Shown here: one piece after another, positions 38,380 through 49,100 of the stretch
Layout: every line of letters begins with the position of its first letter
How positions within the stretch are numbered: the stretch's first letter is position 1
Assembly (NCBI GenBank): GCA_001247695.2
Contig: LGRX02012919.1
Span: 1 to 64,000 of the forward strand
Direction of reading: 5' to 3'
DNA from: Cymbomonas tetramitiformis
Taxonomy: Eukaryota > Chlorophyta > Pyramimonadophyceae > Pyramimonadales > Pyramimonadaceae
DNA: 64,000 bases
Made by a program: the position numbers and the translations under genes
Notes under the pieces: model-generated
Database searches by the model: none
Told to the model about the DNA's origin: nothing
The model's input: the letters and a program-made list of their open reading frames with translations, nothing else

Positions 38380-40375
38380 TTCTGCCCTGTGAGTTGTGAG
38401 TTGCACAAGCATAACTCTGGTCTGTTCTGTGTATAGTAAGAAGTATGAGCAGCAGGCCGCTCAGTCCCGTGTTTGGTACATGGTATAAGCAGCTTGCCTC
38501 TCGGCTTTGTGTGGTGCAAGTGGCAGGTACAGTCGGCCCTTAGGACCTGTGTGTAATGAGTGGCATTTGCTTCAGTCCTCACCCTCCTGTGTATAGTAGG
38601 TAAATCAAGCGGTGAAAGGGTGCCATTGCCACCAGAGAACTTTTTTCTGTGCCCGTCATAGTGGGTGGCATAGTGGGTGGCATAGTGGGACAGTCTCATT
38701 ATTCTGCGTCTCATGTGTGACATGTGCAGTCTTTCATTCAGTGCACTGGGTTGTGGGAGACTGTTTGTTGTGAGAGAGACCGACGGCAGCAAGGCAACAC
38801 TAACATTAGTGAGCTTGTTTTCAAATGCAGTGAGTGGGCAGCACTGATCTGTTGTGGAATTGATCTGCCCTGTGAGTTGTGAGTTGCACAAGCATAACTC
38901 TGCTCTGTTCTGTGTATGGTAAGAAGTATGAGCAGCAGGCCGCTCGGTCCCGTGTTTGGTACATGGTATAAGCAGCTTACCTCTCGTCTTTGTGTAGTGC
39001 CTTGTGAGTTGTGAGTTGCACAAGCATAACTCTGCTCTGTTCTGTGTATGGTAAGAAGTATGAGCAGCAGGCCGCTCGGTCCCGTGTTTGGTACATGGTA
39101 TAAGCAGCTTACCTCTCGTCTTTGTGTGGTGCCTTGTGAGTTGTGGGTTGCACAAGCATAACTCTGCTCTGTTCTGTGTATAAGAAGTATGAGCAGCAGG
39201 CCGCTCGGTCCCGTGTTTGGTACATGGTATAAGCAGCTTGCCTCTCGGCTTTGTGTGGTGCCCTGTGAGTTGTGAGTTGCACAAGCATAACTCTGCTCTG
39301 TTCTGTGTATGGTAAGAAGTATGAGCAGCAGGCCGCTCGGTCCCGTGTTTGGTACATGGTATAAGCAGCTTGCCTCTCGGCTTTGTGTGGTGCCCTGTGA
39401 GTTGTGAGTTGCGCAAACATAACTCTGTTCTGTTCTGTGTATGGTAAAAAGTATGAGCAGCAAACCGTTCGGTCCCGTGTTTGGTGCATGGTATAAGCAG
39501 CTTGCCTCTCAGCTTTGTGTGGTGCCCTGTGAGTTGTGAGTTGCACAAGCATAACTCTGCTCTGTTCTGTGTATGGTGAGAAGTATGAGCAGCAGGCCGC
39601 TCGGTCCCGTGTTTGGTACATGGTATAAGCAGCTTGCCTCTCGGCTTTGTGTGGCGCCCTGTGAGTTGTGAGTTGCACAAGCATAACTCTGCTCTGTTCT
39701 GTGTATGGTAAGAAGTATGAGCAGCAGGCCGCTCAAGCCCGTGTTTGGTACATGGTATAAGCGACTTGCCTCTCGGCTTTGTGTGGTGCCCTGTGAGTTG
39801 TGAGTTGCACAAGCATAACTCTGCTCTGTTCTGTGTATGGTAAGAAGTATGAGCAGCAGGCCGCTCGGTCCCGTGTTTGGTACATGGTATAAGCACCTTG
39901 CCTCTCGGCTTTGTGTGGTGCCCTGTGAGTTGTGGGTTGCACAAGCATAACTCTGCTCTGTTCTGTGTATAGTAAGAAGTATGAGAAGCAGGCCGCTCGG
40001 TCCCGTGTTTGGTACATGGTATAAGCAGCTTGCCTCTCGGCTTTGTGTGGTGCCCTGTGAGTTGTGAGTTGCACAAGCATAACTCTGCTCTGTTCTGTGT
40101 ATGGTAAGAAGTATGAGCAGCAGGCCGCTCGGTCCCGTGTTTGGTACATGGTATAAGCAGCTTGCCTCTCGGCTTTGTGTGGTGCCCTGTGAGTTGTGAG
40201 TTGCACAAGCATAACTCTGCTCTGTTCTGTGTATGGTAAGAAGTATGAGCAGCAGGCCGCTCGGTCCCGTGTTTGGTACATGGTATAAGCAGCTTGCCTC
40301 TCGGCTTTGTGTGGTGCCCTGTGAGTTGTGAGTTGCACAAGCATAACTCTGCTCTATTCTGCAGGTACTGGGTAC
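38380..40375. repeat. 132-bp satellite, ~13 copies
   Basis: The phrase GAGTTGTGAGTTGCACAAGC recurs at about 132-bp intervals from 38866 to 40322, with an outlying copy near 38390. Because 132 is 44 codons, frames stay open for kilobases. The longest is a minus frame 38037-41366 (1109 residues) whose repeat reads KLLIPCTKHGTERPAAHTSY. Its stop lies inside the viral TIR fragment. I treat this as satellite DNA, though a repetitive Cys-containing protein cannot be excluded. Confidence 0.85.
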
Positions 40376-40404
40376 AGACAGCCCTTAAGCCCTGTGTCCG
40401 GTGA

Positions 40405-40985
40405 GTTTGTGACCACCGTTCACTTATGAACTTATGGGAAACAGACAGCAACAGTGTACCAATGACACTAGCAGACTTATTTTTAGAAAAGGTTGGAAGG
40501 CAGCAAGATGTCGATTCAATTCTGTTGCCCTCCGGTAGTTGTGACCACCGTTCACTTGGAGGCTCGTGAGGAACAGTCAGCACCGGTGTGCCAATGCCAC
40601 TAGTGAGTTTATTTCTTGAATCGGCAAGTAAACAGCAAGGTGTCGATTCAATTCTAAAGCATACCAGAGCTTTTGACCACCGTTCACTTTGGAACTTGTG
40701 AGAAGCATACAGCGCTGTACCAATGTCACAAGTGGGCTTGTTTCTCAAGACGGTGTGTAGACAGCAAGATGTCGTTTCAAATCTGGAGTACACCTGGGGT
40801 TGCGGTGACCACCGTTCACTTGGGGGCTTGTGAAAAACAAGCAGCAACGGTGCACCAATGACACTAGCAAGCTTGTTTTTAAACTCAGTAAGTAGACTGC
40901 TAAGTGTCGGTTCAATTTTGAAGCATACCAGTGGTTGTGACAGCCGTTCACAAGGGAGCTTGTGTGAGGTATGTGAGTGCTGCAA
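40405..40985. repeat. Second ~132-bp repeat family
   Basis: GTGACCACCGTTCACTT recurs near 40409, 40540, 40675, 40807 and, diverged, 40937. The period is the same as in the adjacent array although the sequence differs. The units share AGCAAG(A/G)TGTCG(A/T)TTCAA. Probably an ancient branch of the same satellite. Confidence 0.8.
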
Positions 40986-41324
40986 CCGTAAGGGAATGTC
41001 CGAGGCTGTAACTTTGTGGTGTGAATTCTGCTTACTTTCAGCTTGCTTCTGACTTTCTATCATAGCCGCTCTCTCTTGTGTTCTTTTCCTATTGAGATCG
41101 AGGTAGCTTACACACAACGGGTCAGGTCTTTGGGGTAAGATTATTAGAGAGAAGTAAAAACCTCTTCTTCTTCGGCTGGCTCTTCTGCTTCTTCCTCCCC
41201 CGTCAGTTCCACCTCCTGTTTCACCCAATCGCAAACAAACAGCTGTTCGCCCCTTTTGTTCCCGTGGCTTTTTACTAGTGAAAGCTTCGTGTTTCGCGTG
41301 TATCTGTTTAGGCCAGGATGCGTT

Positions 41325-41915
41325 TTTCAATTTTCCCCGCTCTGTTATTTCCGATCGTGAAAACAAAACTTCCCTGAACGTCAGTTCGCAGTGTCGCTTG
41401 AGTTGTAATGTCGGGTGCTTGGTGCGCTTTAATGTCTTGCGACCTGTACTCTCTTGCTCCTTTAATTCTGTACTCTTTCTCTCCTTCCTATTTAATGCTC
41501 ATGTGATGTCTGTCCCGGTCCGAGACCCGTTTCTGGTGAACGTGAGTAGATCTTTTTTGTTAGCCTTGAGTTCCAATCTAACCGTGGTGCACCCGAGATG
41601 TTGTGCGTTAGGCGTCTGTTTTCCCCGCTCTGTTATTTCCGATCGTGAAACCAAAACTTCCCTGAGCGTCAATCCGCGGTATCGCTTGCGTTGTAATGTC
41701 GTGTGCTTGATGCGCTTTAATGTCTTGCGACCTGTACTCTCTTGCTCCTTTAATTCTGTACTCTTTCTCTCCTTTCTATTTAATGCTACTGTGATGTCTG
41801 TCCCAGTCCGAGACTCGTTTCTGATGAAAGTGAGTAGATCTTTTTCGTTAGCCTTGACTTCCAATCTAACCGTGGTGCACCCGAGATGCTGTGCGTTAGG
41901 CGTCTGTTTTCCGCT
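41325..41915. repeat. 291-bp tandem duplication
   Basis: CCCCGCTCTGTTATTTCCGA occurs at about 41335 and 41626, followed by the same ~290 bp (GCGCTTTAATGTCTTGCGAC, then CAATCTAACCGTGGTGCACC) with about 8% differences. Confidence 0.9.
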
Positions 41916-41989
41916 TTCTCTTTTGATGTTCTTTTTTCTCCATAGGGCTTTACTGAGTCTGCAAAATTGGAACTGGCCAAACTCACCTG

Positions 41990-42571
41990 AGCCCAGGCGA
42001 AGTTCTCGTAAAAGTTCACATAGTATCGCTTCTTCGCCAGGATCTCCAGGAGGGCGACGTAGTGCTTGGTGCCCACTCCTGGCGTAACACCAATTTTCCG
42101 TGGGAGTTTCGGGTAATGAAGTTTTCTTTTCCAACACAGGTATAACAAAAAAGACCAGTAAGATTTTAAGAAGCAACCTGAGCTTTGCTATTCCGCCTAT
42201 TGCTGCAATCTTTTTCTCAGCACACCTTCGCTATGTTTCATACCTTGTTCTTCAAGAGTCGCCAAGTACTCTTCTGCTTGCCGATCGTCGCCATATTTAA
42301 AGCCAATCTTCCCTCCAGCCCACACTCCATACGTGAATCCCTTTGTCGCCACCCAGGTGAGGTATTCGTACGCGGTTTCGTTTGTGGTAATTTCGGCAAA
42401 CGAGAGCGAGCTGTCGTTCTCTTCGTTGATTTTTTCCAGCAGGCTCTCAAAAAACAGCTCGTACTGCCCTCGAAGATGCGGGTCCATATACTCAGATGCC
42501 AACGCGCTCTCTATTTTCGCTGCCAATTCTTTAGTGTTGATCCAATCAGCGTGCGTTATCGTTTCAGCCAT
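41990..42571 (-). CDS. Hypothetical host protein, probably two exons
   Basis: The main exon starts MAETITHADWINTKELAAKI at 42571 and encodes a helical acidic protein with YEYLTWVATKGFTYGVWAGG. Near 42210 the frame probably splices to an exon at about 42130-41990 (PGVGTKHYVALLEILAKKRY, then YVNFYENFAWAQ), which ends at a GTGAGT donor. The exact junction is unclear. Codon use and amphipathic helices look like a real protein, but I do not recognise the family. Confidence 0.5.
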
Positions 42572-42644
42572 ATCTGTTTCAGGGAGACATACAACGGAAT
42601 TAGCGACTTTAATGTTTTTGTTAGTTTTGCTCTTTTTTTGGTGT

Positions 42645-42755
42645 GAGACTAGCGCTGCCGTCCAAGCACCCCAAAGGGGTGCTTTTCCGGCAGTGCTTTA
42701 GATTATTGTTCAAGTATTTTTCGCCTTCACTGCCTGCGGCTTTCGCCGCAGGCTA
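42645..42755. other. Two strong DNA/RNA hairpins
   Basis: GCGCTGCCG...CGGCAGTGC encloses AAGCACCCCAAAGGGGTGCTT (stems 9 and 9 bp, near 42651-42700). GCCTGCGGC-TTTC-GCCGCAGGC (42732-42753) is a perfect 9-bp stem with a 4-nt loop. They lie upstream of the 42571 start, so a terminator role for that gene is unlikely. Confidence 0.7.
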
Positions 42756-44482
42756 ACAGGGTGCATATAACAACAGCAAACCGGAAAAGTTCGGGTAAAA
42801 TACCTCAAAGGTATTCTCTCTACTTTTCTTCTACAAAAAAAAAATCAACAAAAAATGTAAACCCTAAGCGGGTTTCCGCAGGTCAAACTTGGAATTCAGG
42901 TAGCGTTCGGAGGCTTAATGTACGAAACCAGCCCTGCACGTTTGTCAAAGTTCCTATAATGTGATACACTGCAGCGACCTTTCAATAGATGTCCACAGCC
43001 CTGAAAAACACAACACACAAGCGTGAAGTCGTGTACGACTAGTCGGGGTGACGTTTCCAAAAGTTGAACTCGGTTCTAGATAGACGGATGGAATCTCCCC
43101 GCTCCACTCAACGATCATGGCCACTGGGTCTATGTCCAAACCATGTGCATACGATGGCAGAGTTCACCTAAAAATTGTGGAGCGCATGACTTCGGGAAAA
43201 GCGAAGCCCTACCCTGCGTGTCCCCACGCGGCGTTGATCAGGCAGTCGCTGAGGGACGGAGGGTTGGCTTGACGATCCGTGTGCAGGAAGCTGCGTTCAG
43301 AGAGTCGCGCCTTGAATTTAGTCACGGAAATTAGGCAAGTTTCACAATACCGATGGAGAACGACGTATCCAATCTTTCCAATCTTCCAATGCAACGTGCA
43401 GGTTTGGGCTTGTGGAACGCTCTGCGCGGGGATGTAATAGGATCGTGCCGGGTTAACCTTAATAGCCGCCGCGAAACCCGTAACGATATTGTGTGTACAA
43501 TACGAACTTCATGGGAACACTTGAAGGGCGAAGTAATACTTCTGTCCAGCCAGCCTTTCTGCAACGTTCTGCAACGGTCTACACGGTCTACGGTGTTCAC
43601 TGCGTCCGGCAACGGTGTTGCGTGTTCTGCAGTCAACAATGACACTCTCTCGGATAGACTTGTTGTGATTATTCGTTCACGTGGTGTACGGTGTACGCGC
43701 TGTACTCCACTGTATGACACCGGTCCCAAAATTCCTAATCGCAGACGATTCCCATTAATGAGATTTGGGACCGGCCGGTCCCAAACGAGGACATTTCTTA
43801 GAAAAACGTCTAGTTTGGTTCGTCCTTTTTTTGTTTTTTTCTCAATTATTTCATGCGGTTTCCGGCACTTTCTTTCATCTTCATCTTCATCTGACGTGAG
43901 GTCGTGAGCTCGTGACTCGTGAGGTATGATTTACATCTCACCATCACCAGTACATTACTCTGGGACTGGCTGAGACCAGAGCCTCCGGACGCGACTTTTT
44001 CACTTTATGTTTCTGTGTCACTAGAGCTCTGTGACGGTCTAGAGCACTTAACGTTAAGCTCTGGTCGAATATATTTTTGGGGGGCCGCTGCCGCCCGCGC
44101 CCGCCTGCGCCTGTAGCTGTGTATTCTCGTGTGTCACTGAGACACAACTCTACAGTGTGAGTGTCACACCGACACCCATCCGCGCCGGCGCGGCGTGGGC
44201 GCGGGATGGCGGGAGAGCGAAATACTGTTGTACACATGTACAGTACAGTAGAGGTCACATATGTTCATGTTGATATCCTTGATACTAGGGCTCTACTTGT
44301 TATTACCGTTCAGCGTTCGCATTGTTCGTTGCACGTTCTTGAAACTATTGTGATCGAACGCAACGGAAGGGGTGCAGGTTGTTAAACGCGACGCACGAGC
44401 TGCGGCTCAGCAGGAGAGTGTTCCTTGAAGTGAATTGTAGCCTCCTCATCGTCTTGCTGATATAATTTGCCATACTAACAAC
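42756..44482. other. Spacer with no supported gene
   Basis: Short open frames overlap on both strands without domain signals. A stretch near 43010-43070 (CACAAGCGTGAAGTCGTGTA, CGACTAGTCGG) resembles the 162-bp repeat family at 3.3-3.5 kb and may be a decayed fragment. Confidence 0.5.
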
Positions 44483-46104
44483 ATGCCCGCTGACGAGAAC
44501 ACATCCCCTTGCGGGTTGGGGTATCAAGAGACCGACGTCAACCGAAAAGCGTGTCTGCATCAGGTGGGTTGAATCCGGCAGGGCTAGTATCACTTACTAT
44601 TGGTGGAAACTGACGCTGTTTTTCCTATGCAGGAGATAAGTAGAGGGGAACTTTCTAGAAGTCCTCTTGGTGTGGTCGACACAAACGCAAACATCGCAGA
44701 TAAACTCACAAATTCACCTGTACCCTCCTGCTTGGATCCTTCATTGGATCAACGACCATCAGGTGAGAATGTGAGGAGACTCAATTATTTCCTTTTCTCT
44801 GTGGAAAAGGATGTGACTTTGTTTCAGCTGTTCATTGTCACAGAATCGAAGGCATATTGCGACATTTATGCAGACCTGATATTGTGGCGCGTCCCTTCGA
44901 GGACGGGAACTGTTTTCGCTGGGTTGTTGTATTTACTTGGGACTGCGCGCTGCACCCCAGAGGTCAGTTACAACTTCTCGCGACTTCAGTGTAGTCTCCC
45001 GTACCCTTTTAACGACCTTTACTTTTGGTTTTTGTGTTGACGAATAACGACGTGCCCTTCTTTTGGTGACACCAGAAGTCCTTACGGCGAGAAGTTACTC
45101 ATTGTGTATTTTCTGTCGCAGAACGTCAATCCACTCTCACTTTTTTGTAACGGATTGCTTTGTCATCTCGTATGGCGATATTTGAAATCCTCGTTTACTC
45201 CGACGCCGTCCCCGTACACCGGGTACCATATTACTGAGGACGAGGGCCGGCAAATGGGACTGTGGATTGCGGAAAAGCTGAACCTTTTTCTTGGTGTGCA
45301 TCGTTATTTTTTCTCCGGGGAAGACGTCGAGCTCACGATCAAGGTCGCGTGTGGTCTATTTGCGTTCGCAAAGTTAGGCAACTATATCAGCGCGTGGATG
45401 ATTCTCACAAGCTCTATCATATGTCTCTTTACAGTTCCTTTCGGCTACATAACAAACAAGCCGCAAATTGATGCTCTAGGTGCGTTGTACATCATATACT
45501 CTTTGTCAGAGTGAAGTTGTCAGGCCCATACATACTATAAAGGCGACGATTAATCTGTGCTTTTGCATCATAGTGTGGGAATATGGGCGTCTTGAGGCGC
45601 GCGTGGACCCGACCGAACTTAATCACAATCATGTTTATGATTCATTCAGCAGCTGAACCCGTGCTTGACCTTCTCCCCGTGTATTCACCCGCAGTTCTTC
45701 ACTACAAGGCCGAGGTTATAGGACGCTGGACGGGCCTACCGCTCAAGCAGCAACGGCTTATAACGGCAGCGGGTGCTGCCTTGCTGCTCGCGATGACCGA
45801 TGTGCTCACCCGCCTTTTCCTCTTCTTCCTCGTCGTCGCAATGTTCCAACTCAAGAGAGCAGACCAAGCCAAGGTGCATATACTCACTTATTTTCGTACC
45901 TATCACAGTAGGCTTCAATATCTGCACAACGAGGTTTAGGTCGCTCGAAGACTGACTAGAGCAACCGCTCTGTGGGACGTTCAGATGCAATTTGCTGTGG
46001 AGGCGGTGAAGAAGACTGCCAAGGCTGCCAAAAAGCGTCTCAGCATAGGTGCAACCGACCTTGCTGCCAGCCTACGCAACTCCACTCCACGAAAAGCTCG
46101 ATGA
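44483..46104 (+). CDS. Reticulon-domain ER membrane protein, six exons
   Basis: Exons 44483-44563, 44633-44762, 44844-44962, 45122-45479, 45650-45873 and 45985-46104 join in frame through GT-AG introns to give 343 residues. The reticulon homology domain begins with YADLILWRVPSRTGTVFAGL (from residue 79), continues through a long hydrophobic hairpin, a loop (EDEGRQMGLWIAEKLNLFL) and the second hairpin VACGLFAFAKLGNYISAWMI, then LFTVPFGYITNKPQIDAL. This is the usual order for proteins that wedge into and curve ER tubules. Unusual is a third hydrophobic stretch (about 266-297, LITAAGAALLLAMTD...LFLFFLVVAMF) before a Lys-rich tail, KKTAKAAKKR. The intron 2 acceptor at 44843 was chosen over one at 44827 because only it keeps the frame. 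Confidence 0.85.
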
Positions 46105-49100
46105 GTATGATGATGAGATTTTGTCCGGAAGCGGTAGCGCCACTAGTTCTCAAACACATTTCAGCAAATAACTTTCGTAAAGGTTGTGTGGAGTACTAAA
46201 AGTTAGGGAAGTATTTCAAGTGAGAGATCTTATCACGACTACTGATTTCACTTCAACATTCAACAAACGATTTTTTTACCCGCGTTGGTGGGCCTCTGTA
46301 ACGCCTGAAACATTGTCTGTTTCTGCTAAGTAACGAGCTAAAGTCGCATAAGTTTTCCATATATCTCGTCGAAGGTTGTTGCTGCACGCTGGGTGAGAAG
46401 GGTACAAACGACTTCGCGCAACAATTGCTTGAGCAATGCACCTTCAACCAAATGTGTTCAGGCTCCCCATGTTGTCGAGGTAATTCTGTACGGCGCCCAG
46501 CCCAAGGGGACCTGCATCAGTAGCCTGAATGCGTCCGTGCGACTGCACTTGTCTCCTTTCGCTTGGGGTTTACGCATATTCTCTACTATCTATGAAACTC
46601 GGAATACTGATTGCTAACAACCCAACACACGGCTGATAACACCGTATCTATGCGCCTTTATGGCGGTTCGGTGGGACCGTCATATAACGAAAATGCCAAG
46701 CACATGTAGTTTGTACACGAAGGTTATCAAGAAGAGCTAACGGATAGATCCGCTTCAAGACCTGTTTCTGAGAGGGATGCACTTGGGGGCAAAACCTGCA
46801 AGAATTCTTCTCCAAAGTCGTGACACCGTGCGCCTGATCTTTGAGTCGCACTTGTTGAGCGTTTTTCCTGCATGACAAGCCGTTCGAAATCAGCCTTCGT
46901 CATAACTTTCTCAAGTCGCAGCACTCGTATTGGAACAGTCATATGACGTTTTACCTCGTGTGTGGTGCTTTGTGCGCAATTTGAATTTCCTAATAAATCG
47001 AGCTTGCATTCTCCCTGCTATTGACAACCACCAAGAGCTTAGAGCGTTTTTGTCACAAAACGACTCACGTGTTGTGTGGTTTCCTTTTCACCTGACGGAC
47101 GGTTTTCCCCGGGGCCGATAGTGTCCACCAAGTCTTTGGCAAGCACGGCGATGTGTTTTCCAGAACCAACTCCTGACCCAAATACCTGGTTATCGTGACT
47201 TATCACAGTATCGAACAAAGGCCACAGATGGCCGTTTAAAGGTGGAAGTGAGGGTGAGTAAAGCTCTGCTATCTGCTACATCAGACCACAGTCATTTCGT
47301 AGTATTGAAGGCTTGAAACAACTTAGGTCTTAGCTTACGAACACAATCGTCGTGCTTAATACTTTTCATGGAAATAACGTAGAGGTTGCATAAACGTAGC
47401 GGTGAAGGCTGGCTTTGTCTCGACGAGAGACTTTAAATACGTGTATAACTATCGGTGGCATTTTCACCTCGATTCTGGAGCGCATTTGCGGGGTGTCCAC
47501 CGTCTGATCAGCCCACACCGCAGCTTACTTCGACTAGTACCTAACTTGTGAAGAATTTCGGCATATTGGCCCAATGGGAAACATAACGCGTTTGCGTCGT
47601 TTTCCGAGAGATACCCTGCATATTTCAGACAGACTAAAATAAAGCTCTCATAAAGAACTTAGACAGTGAGGGAGGCTCAACGGATTTACCGGGTGGAGGC
47701 CAAGCACGAAACCACCAGCATCAAATTGATTGATCAGGTGCCGCAAGGCTGCGGCAGGGAAACGTTGCTGACGAACACACAGCACGCGTTGTCCCTGATC
47801 AAGAAACACAACCTTCAATCAACTAGATATCTTGTCGCGAAACCCTAAAAGAGTTCGATTCGCTCTGATAAAGTTTGAGGGGGCGGTTCTTTCGCTGCGA
47901 GTTGCCAAAAGAACACGTGAACAACCTCTGCCAAATTTAAATAGTGGTTCGACACAGCAAGCGCCAAGTTTTGTTGGCAAGCGTAGACGGCAACTATTCT
48001 CTTGTAAGGTTCAATTTTCGCTGCGAAAACCCACGGGCTCAGCAGCTTCATATTTGTTGAGAAACGTGTATTCAGAATTTTGAGAGGGAATCAAAGACTG
48101 AGCATGCAGACTGGGGCAGCTCAAGCATTCAAACACTGACTAGCTGCGTGTGCTATCGCTCGGAAGTGTTATAGTTGTGCGTGCACAGCAGCACGACTTC
48201 GTCACGCTTCCTTTGGAACGGCTTTGAAAATCGACCCCCTATCCCTACAACAGGGCTCTAGAAATCGCAGTTTCCTATATCCCTGTTTTTGAGAAAAACA
48301 TTTTGTCCTGGTTACGTTATGCGTATCGGAACCGTAATATTGTACTAGAGCTCCACCGTGACGGTGTGGAAGCAAACGAGAGCTCTCTTGTCTCTATCAA
48401 TTCGTTTCCAACCAAGCTGGAAGCTATATAAACCCTAATGTGATGCAGATGACCTGTTGGATCTTGGATACCGAATTACCGATCGTGATAACATAACACT
48501 GATCATGATCTCCAATGCTCATACCACGATCGACGATGGTCAATTTTGGTCATGCTCGATGCTGCTGCTGCGTGCTGATGCTGCTGCCGATGTTTCATGT
48601 TAGTAGAGACGCCACTCGAAAAATCGAAGTCGTTCGATTGTGAATTTTAGGGTATCAAAATGACCGTTAGATCACCCTGATGAAGAATATATATATAAAT
48701 ATAACACTTATATGTGATTTCGAGTGGAAGATCGCCATTTCCACTGATTTGCACCCCTATTTTGACCCTCGATTTGGACGTTTCGGCCCAGTGTTAACGC
48801 GGGGCTTTTTACTTTTTGTTTTTTTCAAAGTTTTGCGGTGTTAAGGTTGCATGTGCAATTTTTTATTACATGTTCGATTCTATCGGATCTCATCGGGCTC
48901 CGGCTCAAAATTTCCGCTTTCAGGGCAAAACTGGATTTGTCATGAACCATCCCCGGTATCTCATTGGTCACAATCTGAAATTGGAAGCTCCTGAGCTCTC
49001 GATTTCGCGTATGTGTCCCGGAACTCGAGAGCTGCACCGCGGTGCGTTGTTGTTTCAACGCAAAGCAGCTTAAGGCTCGTGGAATCAGTTTTTCAGCGGG

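Noticed and set aside
38738..40344. Additional repetitive frames of 75-241 residues in the 132-bp satellite
   Set aside because: The period is divisible by three, so any stop-free unit gives long frames; they overlap the 1109-residue frame in other registers.
41278..42087. Plus-strand 269-residue frame
   Set aside because: It spans the 291-bp duplication and reads through both copies; the minus-strand 42571 gene has better coding character.
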